Shown: positions 33,849-39,178 of the stretch, piece by piece
Position numbering within the stretch: the stretch's first letter is position 1
How the letters are laid out: every line of letters starts with the position of its first letter
Assembly: GCF_000374365.1 (NCBI RefSeq)
Contig: NZ_KB894155.1
Coordinates: forward strand, 1 to 39,178
Direction: 5' to 3'
DNA: 39,178 nt
From: Bacteroides gallinarum DSM 18171 = JCM 13658
GTDB taxonomy: Bacteria; Bacteroidota; Bacteroidia; Bacteroidales; Bacteroidaceae
Notes under the pieces: model-generated
What the model was told of the DNA's origin: nothing
Database searches by the model: none
Seen by the model: the letters and a program-made list of their open reading frames with translations, nothing else
Made by a program: the position numbers and the translations under genes

Positions 33849-35102
33849 ATGACGAAAGCGGAAATACAACAAGTAAAATTACGTTTTGGTATTATCGGTA
33901 ATAATGAGGCGCTGATGCGTGCCATTGATATTGCCATTCAGGTAGCTCCTACCGATTTGTCGGTGCTGATTACCGGGGAGAGTGGTGTGGGTAAGGAAAG
34001 CTTCCCGCAGATTATCCACCAGTACAGCCGGAGGAAGCACGGGCAATATATTGCCGTAAATTGCGGTGCTATCCCCGAGGGAACAATCGATTCGGAACTT
34101 TTCGGGCATGAGAAAGGCGCTTTTACCGGTGCTATCGGCGAACGGAAAGGTTACTTTGGCGAGGCGGACGGCGGAACGATTTTCTTGGATGAGGTAGGCG
34201 AGCTTCCTATGCCTACGCAGGCGCGTCTGCTTCGTGTACTCGAAACGGGAGAATTTATCAAAGTCGGTTCGTCCAAAGTAGAAAAGACGAATGTCCGTAT
34301 CGTAGCTGCTACCAACGTAAATCTGGCACAGGCGATTGCCGACGGACGTTTCCGCGAAGACCTCTACTACCGTCTCAATACGGTTCCTATCCAGGTTCCT
34401 GCTTTGCGCGAGCGCGGAGAGGACGTCGTATTGTTGTTCCGCAAGTTTGCGTCGGACTTTGCCGAAAAGTACCGTATGCCCGCCATTCAACTGACCGAAG
34501 ACGCCAAGCAAATGCTGCTGGCCTATTCGTGGCCTGGTAACGTGCGCCAGTTGAAGAATATAACGGAACAGGTTTCCATTATTGAAACCAACCGCGAAAT
34601 CAATGCTGCCATATTGAAGAACTATCTGCCCGAACAGAATAACGCACAACGTTTGCCCGCCCTGTTCGGCGTAAAGAGTGAAAGCAAGAGCTTTGAGAGC
34701 GAGCGCGAAATCCTGTACCAGGTACTTTTTGATATGCGCCAGGATGTTACAGAGCTGAAAAAGCTGGTGCACGAGATTATGGCCGAACGGGCGGCTGTGG
34801 GAAATCAGGCCGTTACATCTGCCGCCTACTACACACCTGCTTCCGGAGTAGTCGCCTCCGTGCCCGCTTCGAGAGTGCCTACCATAATACGCCCTTCCGT
34901 AAAGCCGTCCCCCGAAATGGACGATGATATTCAAGATACGGAAGAATATGTGGAAGAATCCCTTTCACTGGACGAAGTGGAGAAAGAGATGATACGCAAA
35001 GCACTTGAAAAACACCACGGAAAACGCAAGAGTGCAGCTAAGGATTTGAACATTTCGGAGCGCACGCTATACAGAAAGATAAAAGAATATGAATTGGATT
35101 AA
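33849..35102 (+). CDS. Sigma-54-dependent transcriptional activator without receiver domain
   Basis: The 417-residue protein is a bacterial enhancer-binding protein that should remodel RpoN RNA polymerase by ATP hydrolysis. The AAA+ domain starts near residue 15 and has Walker A GESGVGKE (43-50), the sigma-54 contact loop GAFTGA (90-95), Walker B IFLDE (111-115) and an arginine-finger region (FREDLYYRLNT). A coiled-coil-like segment and proline-rich linker (about 285-370) lead to a Fis-type helix-turn-helix at the C-terminus (KRKSAAKDLNISERTLYRKI). There is no N-terminal sensor, so regulation must come by another route, as in PspF. The gene overlaps lptE by 14 bp. Confidence 0.93.
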   Translation: MTKAEIQQVKLRFGIIGNNEALMRAIDIAIQVAPTDLSVLITGESGVGKESFPQIIHQYSRRKHGQYIAVNCGAIPEGTIDSELFGHEKGAFTGAIGERKGYFGEADGGTIFLDEVGELPMPTQARLLRVLETGEFIKVGSSKVEKTNVRIVAATNVNLAQAIADGRFREDLYYRLNTVPIQVPALRERGEDVVLLFRKFASDFAEKYRMPAIQLTEDAKQMLLAYSWPGNVRQLKNITEQVSIIETNREINAAILKNYLPEQNNAQRLPALFGVKSESKSFESEREILYQVLFDMRQDVTELKKLVHEIMAERAAVGNQAVTSAAYYTPASGVVASVPASRVPTIIRPSVKPSPEMDDDIQDTEEYVEESLSLDEVEKEMIRKALEKHHGKRKSAAKDLNISERTLYRKIKEYELD

Positions 35103-35613
35103 AAAGACAACATTGTTCGTGGCAGTAGTAGGGCTGGTGTGCGTGGTATATTCCTGCCGGGTTTCCATAGGACTCGCTCCGATTAGCTCTATCGATTACA
35201 GCAAAGTCAAGACAATCACGATTGCCGAATTTCCTAACCGTGCCGAATATGTGTACGCCCCTATGACTACGGAGTTCAACCAGAAACTTAAGGATATGTT
35301 TATCCAGCAGACACGTCTGCAACTGGTGAATGCCAACGGCGATTTGGAAATAGACGGCGAGATAACCGGCTATAACCAGTATAACGAGGCTGTTGCCGCC
35401 GACGGTTATTCTTCTAAAGTAAAGCTGACCATGACCGTCAATGTGCGTTATGTAAACAATACCAACCACGAGGAAGACTTTGAACAGCAGTTCTCCGCCT
35501 TCCAGACTTACGATTCGTCTTTGCTGCTGACCGACGTGCAGGACGACTTGATAAGCAAGATGATAAAAGATATCACAGAACAAATATTCAACTCAACCGT
35601 AGCTAACTGGTAA
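35089..35613 (+). CDS. lptE: LPS assembly lipoprotein LptE
   Basis: LptE plugs the LptD barrel that inserts LPS into the outer membrane. The 174-residue product has a lipoprotein signal with Cys23 (VVYSC) and the LptE pattern: TITIAEFPNRAEYVYAPMTTEFNQKLKDMFIQQTRL-like first half, a GDLEIDGEITGY strand, and a terminal helix (LISKMIKDITEQIFNSTVANW-like). The first 14 bp overlap the end of the sigma-54 activator gene, so coupling is likely. The related LptC gene is 8 kb upstream in a separate run. Confidence 0.88.
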   Translation: MNWIKKTTLFVAVVGLVCVVYSCRVSIGLAPISSIDYSKVKTITIAEFPNRAEYVYAPMTTEFNQKLKDMFIQQTRLQLVNANGDLEIDGEITGYNQYNEAVAADGYSSKVKLTMTVNVRYVNNTNHEEDFEQQFSAFQTYDSSLLLTDVQDDLISKMIKDITEQIFNSTVANW

Positions 35614-35620
35614 TCGAAGA

Positions 35621-36499
35621 ATGACTTCCGTTCATCTGCAACAATGGATACAGCATCCTGAAATGTTGAATAAGGACACCTTGTACGAGCTCCGTACATT
35701 GGTGGCGCGTTATCCTTATTTCCAGTCGCTCCGGTTGTTATACCTCAAGAACCTCTATCTGCTGCACGACATTACATTCGGTGCGGAACTGCGTAAAGCC
35801 GTGCTGTATGTGGCAGACAGACGCGTCCTGTTCTATCTGATAGAAGGCGACCGCTATACGCTGAAATCCCGGAAATCGTCTTTGCTTTCCTCCAAAGTGC
35901 TGGAAGAAGAACCCAGTGTAGACCGTACGCTTTCGTTGATAGACGCTTTCCTTGCGACCGTTCCCGAGGAACATTCGCAAGCCACCGAGCTGGATTATAC
36001 AATGGACTATACTACCTATCTGTTGCAAGATAACGGGCAGTCCGGTTCGGAAACTGCCGGCGGGCAGGAAGTCCCTAAACTGCGCGGACACGAACTGATA
36101 GACGGATTTATCCGTAGGAGCGAGGCGGCGGAGTTGTCCGTGCCTGAAAGACCGGTATCTCTTGAAGAAGAACCGGAGCTTCCGGTAGAAAAAGCGGAGC
36201 CTTCCGAGGAAGCAAAAATACCCCTTGGAGAAAAAGAACATACCCCGGCACTCCTTCCGGAAGATGAGGCATCCCTTTCCGGAGAGGACGAAACGGAGGA
36301 AGAAGTACCCGTGGAAGACGGCATAGACGACAGCTGTTTTACAGAAACTTTAGCTAAAATCTACATTAAACAGCATAGATATGATAAAGCACTTGAAATT
36401 ATTAAAAAATTAAGCTTGAATTATCCAAAAAAAAATGCTTACTTTGCAGACCAAATAAGATTCTTAGAGAAATTGATTATTAACGCTAAATCGAAATAA
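35621..36499 (+). CDS. Hypothetical protein with C-terminal TPR-like unit
   Basis: I do not recognise a named family. The 292-residue protein has a helical N-terminal part (1-130: LYELRTLVARYPYFQSLRLLYLKNL), then a long acidic, proline- and glutamate-rich linker (about 150-235) and a C-terminal unit resembling one TPR (TLAKIYIKQHRYDKALEIIKKL). No signal peptide or membrane segment was seen, so it is likely cytoplasmic. It lies between lptE (7 bp) and secG (4 bp), which hints at a link to envelope assembly or export. Confidence 0.8.
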   Translation: MTSVHLQQWIQHPEMLNKDTLYELRTLVARYPYFQSLRLLYLKNLYLLHDITFGAELRKAVLYVADRRVLFYLIEGDRYTLKSRKSSLLSSKVLEEEPSVDRTLSLIDAFLATVPEEHSQATELDYTMDYTTYLLQDNGQSGSETAGGQEVPKLRGHELIDGFIRRSEAAELSVPERPVSLEEEPELPVEKAEPSEEAKIPLGEKEHTPALLPEDEASLSGEDETEEEVPVEDGIDDSCFTETLAKIYIKQHRYDKALEIIKKLSLNYPKKNAYFADQIRFLEKLIINAKSK

Positions 36500-36503
36500 C
36501 AAA

Positions 36504-36899
36504 ATGTACTTATTATTAGTTATCTTAATGGTGATTGCATCCGTGCTGATGTGTTTCATTGTGTTGATTCAGAATTCCAAGGGCGGCGGTCTGGCTTCGG
36601 GCTTCTCATCATCCAATCAAATCATGGGTGTACGCAAGACTACCGACTTTCTGGAAAAGGCAACATGGGGACTCGCCGTATTTTTGGTGGTGATGAGTGT
36701 TGCTTCCGCCTACGTAATTCCTTCCGTTTCCAATAAGGGCGGCGATGTAATTCTGGAGCAGGCACAACAAGAAGAAAAGACAAATCCGTATAATATGCCC
36801 GTAGGTACGACTGCTCCGCAGGCCGAGCAACCCGCTACGACAGCTCCTGCAACGACTGCTCCGGCTACTGATGCCGCAGAACCTGCCGACAACAACTGA
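36504..36899 (+). CDS. secG: Preprotein translocase subunit SecG
   Basis: SecG is the small accessory subunit of SecYEG. The 131-residue protein has two transmembrane helices (about 3-22 and 50-72) joined by the conserved loop IQNSKGGGLASGFSSSNQIMG, and a C-terminal extension rich in Ala, Pro and Thr (about 100-131) that is absent in E. coli SecG and common in Bacteroidota. It is the last gene of the run and is followed by a strong terminator. Confidence 0.95.
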   Translation: MYLLLVILMVIASVLMCFIVLIQNSKGGGLASGFSSSNQIMGVRKTTDFLEKATWGLAVFLVVMSVASAYVIPSVSNKGGDVILEQAQQEEKTNPYNMPVGTTAPQAEQPATTAPATTAPATDAAEPADNN

Positions 36900-36940
36900 T
36901 ATTGAGGAAAGAAGCAAGTGACTTGCGAGTTTAAGAAATA

Positions 36941-36992
36941 AAGCGAAACCATGAATTCTATGATTAGAATGAGTGGTTTCGCTTGTTTTTTT
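36941..36992 (+). terminator. Terminator of the DUF4837-secG run
   Basis: An 11-bp outer stem (AAGCGAAACCA with TGGTTTCGCTT) holds an inner ATTCTA/TAGAAT stem and is followed by GTTTTTTT. Confidence 0.9.
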
Positions 36993-37070
36993 ATATGATT
37001 TATCAGTGCCGGTAACGAAGAGGACAATCTATTGCTACTGAAATATAACTTGGATTAAATAAAAAATAAA

Positions 37071-38459
37071 ATGACAGAACAAATTAAACAGAAACTGAAC
37101 GACTCCAAGACATTACGTTGGAGCGTTCTTGCCCTGGTCGCTTTCACAATGTTATGCGGCTATTTCCTCACGGATGTGATGTCTCCGCTGAAACCGATGC
37201 TCGAGAAAGAACTGCTTTGGGATAGTTTGGATTACGGGTTCTTTACGAGCGCCTACGGTTGGTTCAATGTATTCCTGCTGATGCTGATTTTCGGCGGTAT
37301 CATCCTGGATAAAATGGGAGTACGTTTCACCGGAATGGGAGCTTGTCTGTTAATGGTGTTCGGTTGTGGATTGAAATACTACGCAATCTCTGCCACTTTC
37401 CCGGAAGATTTGCTGATTTTAGGGTTTAAGATGCAGGTAGCTCTGGCGGCACTGGGATATGCAATCTTCGGTGTCGGTGTGGAAATAGCCGGTATTACCG
37501 TTTCCAAGATTATCGTAAAGTGGTTCAAAGGAAAAGAAATGGCTTTGGCTATGGGGCTTGAAATGGCTACGGCACGTATCGGAACCACGCTGGCTATGGT
37601 GTTGACAGTGCCGGTGGCAGATTTATTCGGCTATACGGACGAAGCGGGTGCATTCCATACCAATATCCCCGCACCGATTCTTTTCTGCCTGATAATGTTG
37701 TGCGTAGGTACGGTTGCATTCTTCATTTATACCTTCTATGATAAAAAGCTGGATGCCTCGCTCGATGCCCAGGGAGTTGAGCCGGAAGAACCGTTCCGCA
37801 TGAAAGACGTCGTCTTTATCATTACCAATAAGGGATTCTGGCTGATTGCCCTCTTATGTGTGCTGTTCTATTCCGCCGTATTCCCGTTCATCAAGTACGC
37901 AGCCGACTTAATGGTGCAGAAATACGATGTTGCTCCGACGCTGGCAGGAACAATACCCGGACTATTGCCGATTGGGGCAATCATATTGACCCCGCTTTTC
38001 GGCTCGTTGTACGACCGTATCGGTAAGGGAGCTACCCTTATGGTGCTCGGCGCTGTAATGCTGATATTCGTACATACCATGTTTGCACTTCCTATTCTGA
38101 ACGTATGGTGGTTTGCCACTATCATTATGATTATACTGGGGTTTGCCTTCTCGCTGGTTCCTTCGGCCATGTGGCCTTCGGTTCCTAAAATTATCCCGGA
38201 AAAGCAGTTAGGTACGGCGTATGCGTTGATATTCTGGGTGCAGAACTGGGGCTTAATGGGCGTTCCCCTGTTGATTGGCTGGATTCTGAACTCCTATTGC
38301 AAAGGTCCGGTAGTGGACGGTGTGCAGACTTACGACTATACATTGCCTATGGCTGTCTTTGCAGTGTTCGGCGTACTCGCCTTGGTTGTGTCGCTGTTGC
38401 TGAAGGCAGAGGATAAAAAGAAAGGTTACGGTCTGGAAAAGGCCAATATACAAAAATAA
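37071..38459 (+). CDS. MFS transporter
   Basis: The 462-residue protein has about twelve hydrophobic helices in two halves joined by a charged loop (about 225-245, DKKLDASLDAQGVEPEEPFRMKD-type sequence) and the MFS loop motif GGIILDKMGVRFTG between helices 2 and 3. It resembles the MFSD1-like branch widespread in Bacteroidota. Substrate is not readable. It stands alone after the secG terminator, with a weak AT-rich promoter region upstream. Confidence 0.88.
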   Translation: MTEQIKQKLNDSKTLRWSVLALVAFTMLCGYFLTDVMSPLKPMLEKELLWDSLDYGFFTSAYGWFNVFLLMLIFGGIILDKMGVRFTGMGACLLMVFGCGLKYYAISATFPEDLLILGFKMQVALAALGYAIFGVGVEIAGITVSKIIVKWFKGKEMALAMGLEMATARIGTTLAMVLTVPVADLFGYTDEAGAFHTNIPAPILFCLIMLCVGTVAFFIYTFYDKKLDASLDAQGVEPEEPFRMKDVVFIITNKGFWLIALLCVLFYSAVFPFIKYAADLMVQKYDVAPTLAGTIPGLLPIGAIILTPLFGSLYDRIGKGATLMVLGAVMLIFVHTMFALPILNVWWFATIIMIILGFAFSLVPSAMWPSVPKIIPEKQLGTAYALIFWVQNWGLMGVPLLIGWILNSYCKGPVVDGVQTYDYTLPMAVFAVFGVLALVVSLLLKAEDKKKGYGLEKANIQK

Positions 38460-38487
38460 GTTCGTCCCGGTATAAAACGGTTGAAAC

Positions 38488-38838
38488 ATGGAAACACCCA
38501 AAGGAAAAGTAAACCTGCTGGATGCTGTTCCCGTTCAATGCGGACACATTACTACCGAATGGGAAGGGGAGTACGCAGTACTTTCCTTCCCCCGGTTTAA
38601 ATACGACTGGATGCGCCGTTTGTTACTGCCGAAAGGCATGTCCTCCGATATCCATGTGAAGCTGGAAGAACACGGTACTGTCGTGTGGCGTTTGATAGAC
38701 GGGCAGCGGACTGTACAGGAGATAATCGACCTGCTTGCCGGGCACTTCCGGGACGAAGATAATTATCCTTCCCGTGTCGCAACCTACATCACGCAGTTGC
38801 AGAAAGACGGGTTTATTCAGTTGAAAGTTAAAAGTTGA
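38488..38838 (+). CDS. Orphan PqqD-family protein
   Basis: PqqD-like domains bind ribosomal peptide precursors and present them to radical-SAM enzymes. This 116-residue protein has the family core: LEEHGTVVWRLIDGQRTVQEIIDLLAGHF and a winged-helix-like end (RVATYITQLQKDGFIQLK). No precursor peptide or SPASM radical-SAM gene is nearby, so its partner is unknown and may be a different process. It is 28 bp after the MFS gene and probably co-transcribed. The last five codons and the stop (LKVKS) come from the adjacent repeat. Confidence 0.85.
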   Translation: METPKGKVNLLDAVPVQCGHITTEWEGEYAVLSFPRFKYDWMRRLLLPKGMSSDIHVKLEEHGTVVWRLIDGQRTVQEIIDLLAGHFRDEDNYPSRVATYITQLQKDGFIQLKVKS

Positions 38839-38923
38839 GAGTTGAAAAAAAGTTGAGAGTTGAAAGTTTCCATGCCACCATTATAGCGCAACCGAACTTT
38901 CAACTCTCAACTTTTAACTTTCA
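38821..38923. repeat. Compound inverted repeat downstream of the PqqD-like gene
   Basis: The left arm (38822-38846) is an exact reverse complement of the right arm (38895-38923 region). A second left-hand copy (38851-38869) also pairs with 38895-38912 to give an 18-bp stem followed by TTTAACTTTC. The repeats are built from GAAAGTT and GTTGAGAGTTGA words. The structure likely acts as the terminator of the PqqD-like gene, and the right IS starts immediately beyond it. Confidence 0.8.
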
Positions 38924-38950
38924 GGGACATTCAGTAAATAGAATAAAATT

Positions 38951-38997
38951 AGCCAACTAATTCATACTTAAAGTATTGCGAATTAGTTGGCTTTTTT
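38951..38997 (+). terminator. Intrinsic terminator at the entrance of the right IS
   Basis: A perfect 13-bp stem (38951-38963 with 38980-38992) is followed by TTTTTT. It would stop transcription coming from the PqqD-like gene before it reaches the transposase. Confidence 0.8.
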
Positions 38998-39006
38998 GTA
39001 TCTTTA
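38976..39006 (+). promoter_or_regulatory. Candidate transposase promoter in right IS
   Basis: TTG (38976-38978), a 20-base spacer and TATCTTTA (38999-39006) fit the Bacteroides -33/-7 spacing and are kept in the left copy. The -33 lies inside the terminator hairpin, and the start point would fall in the arm of the next hairpin. Confidence 0.45.
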
Positions 39007-39054
39007 GGTATTCCCCCGCAAACAAGGTTTGACGGCCCAAACGGGGGAAATACC
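39007..39054 (+). promoter_or_regulatory. Fold-back hairpin before the transposase start
   Basis: GGTATTCCCCCG (39007-39018) pairs with CGGGGGAAATACC (39042-39054) with one bulged base, closing 11 bases before the ATG. Transcripts entering from outside would carry the full stem, while those from the internal promoter would lack most or part of the left arm. Confidence 0.55.
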
Positions 39055-39065
39055 TCAACTAAGAT

Positions 39066-39178
39066 ATGGCTAAGATACAAAATATTTCAGAAATTCACCC
39101 TACTTTGGGCTTTACAGAATTTGATATTCTGGAAAAATATCGCAAGAGTTTTAATGAGAGTGAGCTTGGCAGGCTTCA
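39066..39178 (+). CDS. Transposase, N-terminal 37 codons only
   Basis: The frame begins MAKIQNISEIHPTLGFTEFD and is cut by the window edge. It matches the left copy at all but one of the shared residues. No catalytic residues are in view, so the transposase call rests on its place behind an IS tip and on duplication in the window. Confidence 0.7.
   Translation, partial: MAKIQNISEIHPTLGFTEFDILEKYRKSFNESELGRL

Larger units (their letters stand above)
38924..39178 (+). mobile_element. 5' end of an insertion sequence (right copy, truncated by window edge)
   Basis: This is the mirror copy of 1-277 and starts with the same tip GGGACATTCAGTAAATA. The leader contains a terminator hairpin, a candidate promoter and a second hairpin before the transposase ATG. 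Similarity to the left copy is high throughout but with scattered differences in leader and silent coding positions, so the two are old or independently acquired copies. Family not identified. Confidence 0.85.

Noticed and set aside
33879..34934. 351-codon minus-strand open frame
   Set aside because: It is antisense to the sigma-54 activator gene, whose motifs are intact, and has no family features.
1..39178. Composite transposon formed by the two IS copies
   Set aside because: The interior is core chromosome (secA, valS, secG, coaX, pdxA), and the copies are too diverged to be a recent pair.
1..39178. tRNA genes or a CRISPR array
   Set aside because: No cloverleaf-like conserved arms or regularly spaced direct repeats were noticed on reading; a dedicated scan was not possible.

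Overview
The window reads as a Bacteroides-type chromosome segment (order Bacteroidales). The evidence is a sigma/anti-sigma/SusC/SusD/sulfatase locus, start regions carrying the Bacteroides -7 box TAnnTTTG with poor Shine-Dalgarno sequences, a long SecA ending in a SEC-C zinc motif, and Bacteroidota families such as DUF3810, DUF4837, DUF6340 and DUF4105. The species cannot be named from sequence alone. No tRNA, rRNA or CRISPR array was recognised.

Layout. Both ends lie inside diverged copies of the same insertion sequence, in inverted orientation and reading outward (1-277 and 38924-39178), so the window probably runs between two IS copies where an assembly broke. From the left come mazG and a DUF3810 membrane protein (minus), then valS (plus). 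Next is a compact glycan-uptake locus at 5471-14290: an ECF sigma factor (minus), and divergently a FecR-type anti-sigma factor, a SusC transporter with an STN signalling domain, a SusD lipoprotein and a serine-type sulfatase. A minus-strand block follows: a small acidic protein, a DUF6340 lipoprotein, secA, an alkaline-phosphatase-superfamily protein whose metal-site residues look lost, and a DUF4105 (Lnb-like) membrane protein overlapping it by 4 bp.

The right half is plus-strand core metabolism and envelope biogenesis. One run holds coaX, an outer-membrane protein, a TPR protein, lptC and a CNNM/CBS protein (22863-28103). Single genes for a PpiD-like chaperone and rlmN follow. A second run holds a DUF4837 lipoprotein, pdxA, a sigma-54 activator, lptE, a TPR-like protein and secG (31686-36899), closed by a strong terminator. 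An MFS transporter and an orphan PqqD-like protein end the window before the right IS.

Together the core genes serve protein export (SecA, SecG), LPS transport (LptC, LptE), lipoprotein handling (DUF4105/Lnb-like), outer-membrane protein folding (PpiD-like), translation (ValS, RlmN) and cofactor synthesis (CoaX, PdxA). The glycan locus is the accessory part. The most notable signals are: an IS leader with a terminator, promoter and fold-back hairpin resembling IS10/IS50 protection against read-through; both IS copies lying next to stem-loops; a predicted pseudo-phosphatase coupled to a lipoprotein-acyltransferase-like gene; and several families of palindromic intergenic repeats, one of which supplies the end of a coding sequence.
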